Source: Aptenodytes patagonicus (Eukaryota; Chordata; Aves; Sphenisciformes; Spheniscidae). Taken from it: 64,000 nt of DNA. Numbering within the stretch: position 1 is the stretch's first letter; every line of letters begins with the position of its first letter. The position numbers and the translations under genes are program-made. Below the pieces are notes generated by a model that was not told the origin of the DNA, searched no databases, and saw only the letters and a program-made list of their open reading frames with translations. Shown here piece by piece: positions 47,286-59,419 of the stretch. The stretch is taken from assembly GCF_965638725.1 (NCBI RefSeq), contig NC_134970.1, forward strand, positions 4,035,001 through 4,099,000, read 5' to 3'.

Positions 47286-50200
47286 CCATGCAGGGCCATG
47301 CACCCTCCTTCCCGGCCGCAGCCCTCCTGCCACAGAGAGCCTTTCTCTTGTGCATCGTTGGTACTGAGGGTGAAGCATCGATTGACACCGCAACACCCCG
47401 TCCCCGGGGGGCCACCCCAGCGCAGGTCACCCCGCCAGGAGCCAGCGGCTGGATCATTTCCTTCACCTGACACAGCTCCGCTGGCCGCAGCCCCAGCAGG
47501 ACCCAGCCAGCTTTCCACAAGGGTTCATTAAAGCAGCGTCCAAGTGCGGAGCCGGCCGTGCTGGTGATGGCGAGCGGGACCGTGGGGTGTGCCGGCATTG
47601 CCGGCCTCTGAGGCAGTGTCTGTGAGTCACGCCGGGAACACGCCAGCCCCACGCGCTGCCGCCGCACATTCCTCCCTGTTTACCTGCTCAGACACCCGTA
47701 AGCCCGGCCCCACCGGTGCAGACGCACCCTTGCTCCTCCCGGGCAGCCCCGAGGGACGTGGCCCCACCGGACAAAGGTGCTTGATACAAGAAGAACTCAG
47801 CAGCCCTGCCATTGCCTTGAACCTGGGGAAGGAGGAGGGTGGCTGCCCGGGTGGGTGATGCTCTGCCTGGGGGAGGATGGAGCCGGGAAGCTGGGTGCCA
47901 CATGCTCGGCTCTGGCCATGAGGCTGCACAGCCGGGTGGGGATTAGCAGCACTTTTCCTCTGTGCTGACAGCTCGGCCTGATAACCCACGAAAAAAAATT
48001 AAAGAGTACTTGGGAAGCTGAGTCACAACTTTGGTGGCCCAGGATCTCCCCCCCCTCCCCGTGCAGCCCTGGCTTTGGAGAGGGAACGGGGCTCCCCACG
48101 GCGGCTGCACGGGCACCCCGGGGCTGGCAGACACCTGGGCAGGGTGGGAGCTGTGCCACGCAGGAAAGTGCTTTGCAGGGTTTTTGGGGCCGGAGAGCAG
48201 CAAGGCTTTACCCGCAGCAACACCGGGGCCGTGGTGCTGCCTGCCCCATGGGCCATCCCGTGGAGCATCCTGCGCCCCGAGCGGGGACACCCCCGGCCTC
48301 AGAGGCACAGCACCGCTCCCCCTCCAAATGAAAGGGATTGCACCGAAGCCAAAGGCAGGATCCAACCTTGTAAAACAAGTCTGCGCCCTCCTTTCTTTCA
48401 CCACCCATATCCCTTTGCTGTAAGGCAAAATGCTGTCTCCGTACCTGCTCCCGGTGCCCCGGGGCTCTGCCCCCCCTCTGCCAGCCTCGGCAGGATACAT
48501 CCCATCTCGGCACAGCGCGATGGTGGCTGACAGCGGGCCTGCCTTCTGCTGCCTTAACCCCGAGTTTAGGCCTCCTCTGCTGTCCCGTCCCCCCACCCCC
48601 CCTCGCTGCCTCCTCCCATTGGGGTTTCTCTCCTGCTGCATCCCACGTTCATTCAGAAGCAGGAGGCAAAATTTGGCAAGCGCAAACCGAAGGCAGCCAG
48701 GGCCCAGCCTTCCCCGACCTCTCCTTAGCGCGCTGCGTCGCAGGGACGGTTCGAGCACGTCACCGGCAGCATCCGTCACCGGCAGCATCCGGCGGGGCGA
48801 GCGGCTCAGCCGGCCCTGCCACCGCTCTCCCATGAAGGGCCCTGGAAAAAAAAATAACGTGCTGCTGCTTTGCATTGCTGTTGCCCAACAGCGATGAACC
48901 AGCCTCCGACGCCCTCCTTCACTGCGAGGCTGCTGGTCCCTGGGCACGGTGGTCCCGTGGGGGCTCCAGCCCCGTCCCTGTACTGGAAAACTCCGGGGAC
49001 GGCGGCCAGCAGGAAGGTGCAAAAAAGTCCAGCAAGGTCTCTCGCGGGGGTAACAATTTGCTCAGCGACGCCAAGTGCACAGCAGGCTGACAAGAGCGTT
49101 TTCCACAAAAACAAGGGTTTTTTTCCCCAAAGCATTGTCCCCTCTAAAGAAAACTTCCTCCGAGCAGTTTTAGCAGGGTGCTTGGGGTGGGCAAGAGAGG
49201 GGCTGGGGGCACCCTGCAGTGTACAAATTAATCCTGCAGTGATTACACCAGGATTAATCCTGTGATATACCTGGGACTGCTGCACCCCGACGAACACTGT
49301 GGGAGCTGGCTGTATTTTGGAAAACAAGGCCATTTCTGTAGGTGTGTGACTGCACTGACCCACATTCACAAACCCTGGCATCAGCCGCCGCTCCGAGCTC
49401 CTCTGCCGCCAAAGTAAATCCCAGCTCCCGGCTGCGTCTCGGGCTCCTCGACGGGAGCGGGGTCTGCGCCCCATCGCCCCCGGGTCCGCTGCTCCCCCCC
49501 CGCGCTCCACAGCTCCCCATCGCCTGGGCTGGGGGCGGTGGGGAAGAGGGGGGGGGCAGAGATTTAAACGGGCTGTAAAACCTCCCTGACCTTCCCGACT
49601 CCAGCGAGGATTTAGCACTAAGCCTCGACTTTGCAGTTCAAAGGGGGTTTTGCAACATTCCCGGCATTTATCCCTTGGCGAACCCTTTGCAGTTTCGAAA
49701 GAAAAATAAATAAATAAGAGAAAATGCGTGCAATCCTAAAACAAAAAAAAAAAAAAAGGAAGAAAAACCCCAGCCCAAGCCGCAGCGTGCGGTTAACCTG
49801 CCATGAATGGGACTGTAGATTTCGGCTGGGTCTCAGCACAGAGCCGGGCTGTGCAGACTGAGCCGTGTTTGCTTAGGGTCCAAGCCATAACCCCCTGATC
49901 TGTCGAGCATAATTACCAGTCGCTGGGCGCACACAAAATCCCTAAACAAAATAACCTTCTCAAACCCTTCTGTGCGAAGCGGGCGGGGGGGGGGGGGGGG
50001 AGGAGAGTCGCTGGCTTGCTGGGTTCGCAGTGAATGACCCCACTGTTTTAGATTGTCTGCTAAAAGATTTTGATGAGTCACGAGCTATTTCTGTAAATAA
50101 AAAGAAAAAAAAAAGAAGGAAATGGACATTTAAAAAAAAAAAAGGGGGGGGCCCCATGAACATTCATCTTTTGAAGATGGAAAAATTAAAGACTTCCCCC

Positions 50201-51990
50201 CTCCCCTCCGCGCCACGCTCCGTCCCCGGGGGGGGGGGGTGGGTGCAAGTGCTGTTATTGGGGGGGAGGCAGAGGCTCATGAGCAGCCGCGGGAGCATCG
50301 TGCATCGTGCCGTGCACGCTGGAGCAGCCCCACCGCTGCCACCCGCCACGGCTCCTCCCGGGTGACCGCTGGGGACCGTGGCCTGGGGGGGCTCGCCGGC
50401 CCCCCGGTGCTGGGGGGTGAGCGGGCCACGTCCCAGCCAGGCAGGGGACTGAGCAGCACCGCGGCCTTTTGCGAGGAAACTGAGGCATGAAGAAGTGCAT
50501 TGCTGAGGAGGATACGGGTGCACCGGGGGATGGGGATGGTGACACTCAGCAGCACTGTGCCTGCACGGGGCCAGGGCTGGCATTTCTCCCCGCTGCTGCG
50601 TTGGGGCTCACGCTGAGCACGTTTCTGGGCAGGGTCAGCAAAGCAGATTTGGCTTCGGGGTGGGGGCGAGCACCTGCTTTGGCTGCCCTGGCTGGAGCCG
50701 CTCTGGGGCTCCCCGCCACCCCCGGGGCACCGCAGGCGGCCGGATCCTGCCACGGGCAGCGATTTGGTGTGCTCACGCTTGCCAACAAGGTCCCCTTTGT
50801 CCTCCTTTCCCGTCCTGCGCCGGGGGACCTGCAGGCCTGGGGTTGATGTTCCAGATTTCTGCACAGATGGGTACGAGCCGAGACTTTCGGAGAGGCTGGG
50901 GTGGCAAAAGTGGGCGCTTACACCCAGCCTGTGCCTGCTCCCCCCATTCCTGGTCTTTTACTTCCCAGCTACTAAAGCCACAATTATTCTTCCTACTGCT
51001 TTTTGAGACCCCCTGGTGCAGGGGGCTCGCAGCCCTGGGCCGCAGCACATCACAGCCTTGCTCCGGACAAGATGCGATGCTGGTATTAAATCAGCCATGG
51101 TCTCTCTGCAGGGAATACATCGCCGTCTGAGTGGCAAGAGAAAAATGAATCGGCTGCATGCAGTCAAAGGACATTCAACGTCTGTTCTTACAGGAACTCA
51201 CCTATACCCGTCCAGCAGCCCCGGGGCAGAGGGTGCGCCGGGACCCCCAGGCGCTGCCCCTCCTGCAGCAGCCTCCAGCCCCACGAACAAACCAGAGAAG
51301 CAAAATGGGTGCAGAAGAGAGACTAAAGCAGGGAGCAAACCCGCTCATGGCCCATGGGTGGGTGGCCATTGCAGAGCTGAGGGCTCTGTGTGTGCCCTCT
51401 GCCCGCACGTGCTGTTTCGGGACACCCTCCTCAGCCCTGGTCCTGAGTGGGGATACAGCCACATGGACCAGAGACCCCCCCAAGACGTCAACAGCTCAGG
51501 GAGGGGAACAGATCTCGGAGCAAGAACGCTTTGGCCGCATCCCTTCCTGGCCCCGGTTGTTGCAATTCCTTAATGCTCATTTAAAAAAACCCCAAAACAA
51601 CCAAAAGCACTCCCTCCTTTTTTTTGTTCTTTTTAACTATTTGAAAGCCGTGCCGGCTGTGTGCCTCTGAGGCAGCGACTCGCCCCCGGCCGGGGGCTCT
51701 GCTCCTAGCAGCAAACCCCACGTTGTGCTTCAGGGGTGTGCGAAACTCCCCCCGATTTGGGGCAAAGCAGCGAGCTAGCCCGAGAGGAGGGTGGTATCCT
51801 CATGAATGCTGGCTCCAGGGCACCCAGGAGGGAAGAGGAGGATTGGGGTGGGTGCCTTCTGCCGCCGTTTTCTGGGTGCATGGAGTTGCTCCGCTCCCAG
51901 GAGCTGAGGGAAGGGGGTGGCTGGTCCCAGACTCTCCCCCCATCCACATACTGGTTTAGCAATCAAACCAAGGAAGCTTTCATGTCCATA
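47286..51990. other. Intergenic DNA between MDFI and FOXP4
   Basis: No coding exon is recognised. Notable are a tandem CATCCGTCACCGGCAG pair at 48,761-48,790, a CCTGCAGTGATTACACCAGG-type near-palindrome with repeated ATTAATCCTG at 49,230-49,262, A runs at 49,741-49,757 and 50,132-50,143, and G runs at 49,984-50,001 and 50,229-50,240. Open frames here are GC artefacts. Confidence 0.5.
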
Positions 51991-51992
51991 GC

Positions 51993-52026
<34 letters not shown>

Positions 52027-52047
52027 GAAAAGAAAAGAAAAGAAAAG
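51991..52047. repeat. Poly(A) and (AAAAG)n microsatellite
   Basis: About 14 A residues lead into eight AAAAG units. It is probably the degenerate tail of a retrotransposed sequence or a simple slippage array. Confidence 0.95.
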
Positions 52048-53318
52048 TTTCTAGTTTAAAAGTTAAAAGCTCGCTCTCTGAGTGTTAAATCAATCAAAGC
52101 CACATGCTCCCCCAAGCGATTGACAGCCTGCGCCCAGCCACGAGCCCCCCGCGCCCTCCCCGTGGGAGCTGGGGAGCCGGCGGAGAATGGGGACTGGCCC
52201 CTCTGCACGGCTCGTGCACCCATGGGTGCTGGCTCAGGCCCCCTGGGCGGGCGTCGAGGGGCTGGCAGAGGCACGTTCAGCGTGCCCCAGGAAGCCACCG
52301 GCGAGCTGGCCGCGGTTCAAAGAGCCCTGGAAAAGGGCCACTGGAAAAAAGATTAAGCAAGTTTGGCTGAGACGGAGCAGCGGAGGGAAAGGGGATATAA
52401 CAGTCTATTAATATTGGCAGGGTCTAGACACAGATGGGAGCCAGCCATTTCATTGGGCTGCGAACTGTGGGGCTGCGAGGCGGCTGGGGGCCACAGCGGT
52501 GGCCAAAAATCTGCTCACAGCCCTGTCCTTGTCCCCTGTGCTGCTGCAGCTCTGGCCGGGACTCGGGAGCGAGGATATTCAGGAAAAAAAATAATGCAAT
52601 GGCCAAAAGTTCCCGATGGTGACGCCCCGATGCCCCGGGAAGTCAATTCCCTGAGGGGAGTGCCAAAACCTTGCTTTTTTGTTTTTAAGGGGCAGATATT
52701 GAGGCTGCAAACCTGGCCCTGCTTTCGGAGCCTCGATGAGCACCGAGCGCTTCTGAATAAACCTCCAGTCCTCTGGCTGCGGGTGCCGAGCTGCCGGGAG
52801 GCTGCCTCCTCGCTAGCCGTCGTGCCGGGGAGAACCAGGCTGCTGCCAGGGCCGAGCCGCGGGCTCAGCGGCACTGGGTGCCGTGTGTCCGGCTGCCCGG
52901 GGGCTCTGCGGTGCGAGGGAGCGCGGGTGGCTGGTGGGTCCCGCTGTTGCTGCTGGATTCAGAGGCCTCTGAAGAACACAGACATGGATGTGCTAAACAG
53001 GCAGTGGAGGGGCTTCACTGCAGAACTGGTCTTAAAAAAATAAAAAAAAAGAAGAAGAGGTAGCAGGAAAAATCCCTAAGGGCAGTGGCAAAAGCTTTCT
53101 TACTTACTAATTATTAACTTCTTAATTATTTCTATTTTTCTTCTGCACAGGCAGATCTCCTACCGCGGTAACTCCAGCGAACATCCAGCAACTCACCTTG
53201 GCCTCAGCCTTTGGGAAAACTCTTCCCCGTCTCAGCAGGGTGGACCAGGGGCTGTTTGGTAAGGAAGAGGAGGGACACTCCTATCTGAGCTGCTGTTGCG
53301 CTTTTCCAGGGGCCACTG
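52048..53318. other. Intergenic DNA, nothing recognised
   Basis: No exon or repeat is recognised. A small AT patch (ACTAATTATTAACTTCTTAA) lies at 53,105-53,125. Confidence 0.45.
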
Positions 53319-53383
53319 CCACCCCACCCCACCCCACCCCATCCCATCCCACCCCATCCCACCCCACCCCACCCCACCCCATC
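53319..53383. repeat. (CCCAC/CCCAT)n microsatellite
   Basis: About 13 pentanucleotide units alternate between ACCCC and ATCCC. The complementary strand is G-rich with many GGGG runs and could form a quadruplex. Confidence 0.95.
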
Positions 53384-54114
53384 CGCAGGCAACTGTCAGC
53401 GCGAGCCGGGTGCTGCAGAGGGCTGGCAGGGCTCTGCCCTGCGATCAGCGCAGCCAGGGAAATTCAGGCACTTCCCAGGTTTCTGCGACGCAGGGAGCAG
53501 TGCCTCAGCACCCGGGGATGTTAGGGGCACTGGGTGGGTGCTGCTGGGTCCCCTCTCCGTGCCTCTGCACCCCGGGGCTCGGAGAGGATTGAACTTGCAG
53601 AAAAAAACGAGCATCTCCTGGCTCCCCATCACCCAGTGCAGCTCTACGGTGTCGGCTGGTGCCGGCAACAGAAAACCCTGGGTTTGGCAGCTTACGACGA
53701 CCGTACGGCTCCCAGCATCACGACCGTACAGCTCCCAGCACCGGCAGACGTGGGGCTCCGCTGCTGCGACGCCACCAGCAGCACCAGCAAACACTCCGCG
53801 GGCAGGATGCGACCCCCCCCGAGGCTGGCCAGCTCAGCAAACCCACCCGAAAGGGGTATTTCAGCCAGTCCCCCGGGTTCACGTGGTGGTGCTGGAAGGA
53901 GCGAGCTGGTGAGGGGTAGCTATAGAGACCTAAATTACCAGGGCTGCTGTAGCCCCCCAGCTGCCCCAACGCTGACAGAGCAGAGCAAGTCACTTCTCTC
54001 CCCTCTGACGCCCAGGCTGACCATCGCTCCCTCGCTGCTGAAGAGCCTACGAGGATTAAAAATGCAGATTTTTTTTTTTTTTTTTTTTTTAAATCAATAA
54101 TTATAACAAAGCAG

Positions 54115-57100
54115 CCAGCACAGCAGCATGATAGGTAATTTATTTTATTGCATTTTATAATGCCATTGTCCATACAGATTACATGCAGCTAGATCTACTG
54201 TACAAGGGTTTACCGTCTGCCAAAGCAGACACACGGAAGTTCAGAGTACAAATACACAGCAATGCTATTTCCTTTATACAGCACGAGGAATGCGGCAGCG
54301 AAGGCGGCGGCGGGAGAGAAAGGGTCACTTTGTACACATCCTCCCTCCCCTCCACCCTCTGGCCCCCTCGGACCTCGTCCCACCTCCCCGGCATCACCTT
54401 CCCACCCAGCGCCAAAGAGGATGGAAAAAAAAATTAAAAAAAAGGGGGGGGGGGGGGGGGGAAGGAAAAGGTTGTGGCAGGGCTGGCGCTTCCCCCGGAG
54501 CTGGCAGGGGATGGGGATGCCCCCCAGCCTGGGCACCCCCCTGGGTTCCCCCGGGGCCATCGCGGGCAGCTCCGGGGAGCGGAGGATCCCCAAGCCCCCG
54601 GCTCTGGCCTGTCCCTACCTTCCCCAACACTTCCAGGACAAAAACCTAGATCCAGGGAGACCCTCTTGGGCGGCGAGGCTGGCCAGGCGTGTAAACAAAG
54701 CAAAGAAACCCTTTGGTTTAACGCAGATTCAGCTGCTGCTTTCCCTTCGCCTCCGCTGGCCTCCCCAGCAGCCCCCCAGTGCTACCAGCACCCCTTCCCT
54801 TCGAGCACCGGTTTCTGACACCCCCCCCCCCCCCCCCCCGCCACCCCGGCTCTACCCATTCTAGCTATTCGGGGGGGAAAAAAAATCACTGGGAAAAAAA
54901 AAACATGGAAAATCGAGTAATTCCTTCAGTGGGAGATACCAGAAAAATGCTATTACTTACAGTGAGGTGCCCACACCTCCCCCTCGCAGAACTGCCCCAG
55001 GAGGCAAAGAAACATGAAATAAAACAAACAAACAAAAAAAATCCAGAAAAAAACCCAAAAGAACAATTCAGGTTGGTAGGTTTAAACCCAGTATATATAT
55101 ATCTCAATATATACAGACATACAATTCTGCCACACATTGCGTTTGGTCCTTGATCCTTCCTTCTCTCCCCTCCCTGCCTCCGGCGTGTGTTTGAGGTAAG
55201 ACACGCAGAATTTTGTAAAATTCAAACTAGCAAAAAATAAACCAGAGGGGTGAGGGGGGTGGGTGCGGGCAAGGCTGGGAGGGGACACGGTACCTGGGTT
55301 CGGATGGGACCCTGCAGAGGTGGCCGGGCTGGGTGGGGGGTAAGAGAATGAATTAAATTTACCCCTGAGTATCAAACCGGGCACGTTTCCCGTGAAATCA
55401 CCCACCGTGATTCCCGTTTCAGCAACGGCCGGGGAAGAGGCATCACCTGGAGCCACAGGACTTTCCAAACCTGTGCACGTGTTTAAAGAAAAAAAAACTC
55501 CTTTATATTTATATATTTATTTTTATATATATAATATATATATATATAGTGCTCTTCGGAGCCAGGATGGCGGCTAACGACCTATAGGAATATACGGCGC
55601 GGAGGGGAAGGCGCCAGGTTGTCCTCGCGGGGTCTGGGGTTGATAGCGTGATGGCGTACGGGGATTTTGGCTGGACCTGTGGGGATCTGGAGGCACGCGG
55701 CTCGCCCCGGCTCTGGGAGGCATTTCGGGGATGTCTGTACCTCTGGAAAAGCTTAAAAAAAAAAATAAAAATTAAAAAAAAAAAAAAATCACACCCCGAG
55801 CAAGAGCCGCAGCGGGTGCTGGAGGGCTCGCCAATGCCGGGCGCGCTTTGTGCCTGGACCGCCTTGGATTTTGCCCCAGCGGTATGCAAAGTAACAGGGA
55901 GCTGCAGAGCTGCTAAAAAATTAAGTTTGAAGAGCACGAGGAAGGGGAGGGGAAAGGACCCAGGAAGAGCGAACGAAGGGGAGCCGCTACTGAAACACCC
56001 CGCAAAAAAACAGCGAGGGGGTCTGAGCCCACGCACAGCCCCCAGCCCCGTGGATGCGGGGAAGGACCCACCAGCGAAGCACCCCTGGCAATGGGTGGGA
56101 GCCGGGGCCGGCAGCACCCACCACCCTCCGGTGCAACGGCTCCCCGCACCCATGCAAGCTCCTGAGCACCTGCAGCACCGGCCGTGCCCACGTGCATCAG
56201 GCTGCAAAACCTCCCCCCCCTCCGCGGAAAGGGTGAACTACACCAGTACAAGGCCAGGTCGTTCCCCCCCCCAGGGACACTGGGGTGTCCCAGACACGCT
56301 GGAGCAGCACAAGGGGTGACACTGGGTGCTGGCGCTGCCATAAAGAGGCACAATTGCCCCCTCGCTGGGGAGATGCGAACCAAAAACCCAAAAGCCTGGA
56401 TGGAGGCAGGCGATCCCCTGCCGAGGGTGAAGTGTGACCGAGCAGCAGCGGCGGGGGGCCGGGGGCTGCACCCCAACATCCACCCCGTCCATCCCTCCCC
56501 GCTCCTTCGTACAAGTAAAGCAGCAATGCGCGACGCCGGCCTCCCTCCAGCAACACCCGCCCGCGGCAGCTGTAAACTTGTTTAAAACAATAACTTAAAA
56601 TCAAAAGACTGAAAAAAAAAAAGGAAAAAAAAAAAAAGGAAAAAAAAAAAGAAAAATAAAAAAAAGAAAGGAAATCAGGTGGGAAAAATACGCGGCGCCC
56701 CCGGCCTCGCAGCTCCTTTGGAGGTACCGGGGGGATGGGGCTGCACCCACACTGCAAGAGATGGGGTTCGGTTCGTGCCCCCCAGCCCGGGCAGGGTCAC
56801 TGGTGTCCGGCAGAGCCTGGGTGGGAGCCGGCGGCGGCGGGGACGAGCCAGGAGAGGCCGGAGGGCGAGGGGAAGCGGGCGGCCTGGCAAACTTCCTCGC
56901 CCTGGTATTTCGGCAGCAGCGAGGGAGCGAGCGAGGCTGCGGCGCGGGGAGAAACACGGGTCGAGTGGAGACACCTAGCGAAGGCCGGCACGGCACGGCA
57001 CGGCACCACGCCGGCGAGCACCCACACACCACGCTGGCCGCCAACGTGTGGGGCTGGGGAGGGGATTGCAGGATTTTCCGGGTTTTTAGGGAGGGGAAAG

Positions 57101-59274
57101 GGCCCCTCTGCAACACCAGCCGGGGGGGATGCTGGTGACCCCCGTTAATAGCCCCACCGAGCTGTGCCTCCCCCCCGGGTGGCTGCTGCTCCCCGAGGGT
57201 CTCGGCATCCCCCAGACGGTGCCGGGGTGGCACAGGGAAACAAGACCGGGGGGTTTCGCTCAGCCTCACCGATGGCTGCAGGGGGGAGCCAGGGACCCCT
57301 CCACCTCTGCAGCCACCTGGTACCGAGGATGCAACAGACAGCAAAAAGGATGATGCGAGTTACGGGCTCGCCCCAGGGACACATACCACAGGGCCAAGAG
57401 CCCCTTGGGGATGTCACAGAGGTGATGCACGGGGACAAACAAGCACACCCCGCCACGACCCACAGCTGCGTGCTGCATTTTCAACCCAAAACGCAGCTCC
57501 CGGGCTGCCGGCGGCCAGGACCCCGGTACAGGGCTGGGGGCCATGTGCTGAGGCAGTGATGCAGCCCCCACCGCCAATGTCTCAACCCGGGGTACCAGGG
57601 ACAGGGAGGGACGGAGCAGCGCTCAGGGTCGCTTTGGGAGAGCCCGGAGCTGGGCTCAAAAACGAGAGCAGCTCTATGTCCATCACAGCAAGTCCCCCAA
57701 GATCCTGCTGCGTGCCAGGACAGCCAGTGCCAGCCCGGCCGTGCTGGGGGAAGGTGCTGGTCCCCGAGGAAGGTGCTGGTCCCCAAAGCCAGCACGGGGC
57801 ACCGGGGAGGCCACGGCTGCCTGCCAGGAGGAGCCCGGCGCTGGGTACCCACATCACCACCACAGAAAGAAAGAGCAGGGAGAAGAGGGGTGTTTGGTTG
57901 TGTTGTTCTCGTTATTATTAATACTTTTTTTTTTTTTTTTGGCATTAATACCATCTGTTCACCTGAACTACGGACCTTCTGTCTCTAGAAATCTTTTGGT
58001 ATCTTCCCATCTGGACGCACACACACACACAAAAGGATAACGAAAAGAAAAGATGAAAGCGGGAGCCCCGGTGGCAGCAGGCTCGGCTCGCCGGCCACGG
58101 CCAGGTTCGGCCGCCACAGCGTCGCACCGGGCTCGGCTTTGCTACCAGCAGGATGGCCAAGCAGCGGCTCACCGCCGGGCTCTGCCTGCGCCAGCTCCTC
58201 TGTGGGTGCCCCCCAGGAGGAGGCTCGGCGGCGGTGGATGCTGCCTCCCCGCGCCATTGCCCGTCCTCGGAGACCCTGCCCCGGCTTCGGAGGAGGAACC
58301 GGGCGCGCAGGGGGCCGGGAGCCTTTCCCTGAAGTCGAAGTCGGGCCACTGGCCATCCCCGCATGGGCTGGGAGAGGTGTCACCCGCTGCGGCCGACATC
58401 GAGAAGGAAGCAGGGAGCCGTGTCCTCGCTGCCCGGCGCTGGTGGTCGGCTGGGGATGGTCATCACTGCTGGGTGCCACCAGCCCCCCCACCAGCGGGGA
58501 CCGGGGGGCTCGGGGAGGGCGGCCAACCCGGCACGGTCACTCTGCTCGCCAGGCAGTTTAGCAACCTGCTGGAGGTGACAAGGCAAAGGGGGGACAGTCC
58601 CACCGACGTGCCGGTCCTTGTCCTTCCCCAGCCATGAGACAACGGTGCAAGCCCGACATCCAGACCATGGCAGAGGACTCAGCCCCCGTTTCTGCTGTTT
58701 TTTCCCCCAAAGCTGGGTGGAGGCAGCACGTGGGCAGGGTCCACGGTCCCTCCTAGTGCAAAACCCACCGGGGGACGGAGAGATGACAGCAGGTTCCTGC
58801 CATCGCCTTCCCTCCCTGGGGCAGTCGCTGGCGGAGGCTCGAGCATCGCCGGGTGGCAGAGCACCGCAGGGGAAGAGGGGACAGAGGTGCCCTCCCTGTG
58901 CCCACCGTGCACGGGGAAGGAAGGAGGGACCATTTCGAACAGAAACAACCTACCATCCTCGTTCACCAGTCACTAACCAAAGGAGGAAGGGAGAAAAAGT
59001 CCAGCTCTTGGGTTTTTGCTTCTCATGTCGCGGGATGTCCCCCGCGGCAGGGGTCAGTCAGTCACCGGGGCTGCAGCGCGGGGCAGTGGGGAGCGTGAGG
59101 GACGCACCGTCAGCAACAGGTTGTTGCACCAAGGAAACCCTTTTGCTTTGTGGAAGTGCCTTTAAAAAACAGGTTAACGCCGAAGGTCACCTTGGGGAGG
59201 TGGGAGCCATCGCTTGGTCTCCGGCCGGGAGGGTGGGAAGGGTTTGCCCCTTGGTGGGGAGGAGGAAGGGGTCC
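54115..59274 (-). other. FOXP4: FOXP4 3' untranslated region
   Basis: The interval between the FOXP4 stop codon and the distal poly(A) signals contains no recognisable exon. It holds long homopolymers: G at 54,445-54,461, C at 54,821-54,839, A/T-rich tracts at 55,500-55,550, 55,757-55,788 and 56,610-56,667, and A on the transcript strand at 57,927-57,940. A multi-kilobase 3' UTR is usual for FOXP genes. The extent is inferred. Confidence 0.6.
54139..54149 (-). terminator. FOXP4: FOXP4 poly(A) signals (two overlapping)
   Basis: On the minus strand TGCAATAAAATAAATTACC holds two AATAAA hexamers sharing a base (54,144-54,149 and 54,139-54,144). They lie at the end of a non-repetitive AT-rich stretch, about 5.1 kb beyond the stop codon, just before a T-rich run. 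This is the best 3' end for FOXP4; another AATAAA near 55,516 could give a shorter form. Confidence 0.65.
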
Positions 59275-59419
59275 TTAGGACAAGTCTTCCACCGGCAGCT
59301 CCTCCTCCAGGTCCCTGTCGTCGGGAATTGTCACATTCTGGTTGGTGGTGGCCATCAGCGAGACGGGTCTGCTGTCGTCCTCCGCCTCAGCGGGCTCCTC
59401 CTTCACGTGCACTGGATGG
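59275..59419 (-). CDS. FOXP4: FOXP4 last coding exon
   Basis: The acceptor is CTCCCCACAG ending at 59,420; the stop TAA is at 59,275-59,277. One base completes a Ser codon and the exon then reads [15 protein letters not shown] through [15 protein letters not shown] to [15 protein letters not shown] is the SUMO-acceptor-type motif seen near the C-terminus of FOXP proteins (the role is inferred from the family). Confidence 0.95.

Noticed and set aside
46464-47396. Cys-rich minus-strand frames (CTPRCTSRCTLCCNPCCN), resembling keratin-associated or I-mfa-like proteins
   Set aside because: They are translations of the GGTGCAGC short tandem units inside the 193-bp duplication. They have no splice or start context and no relation to the real I-mfa exon.
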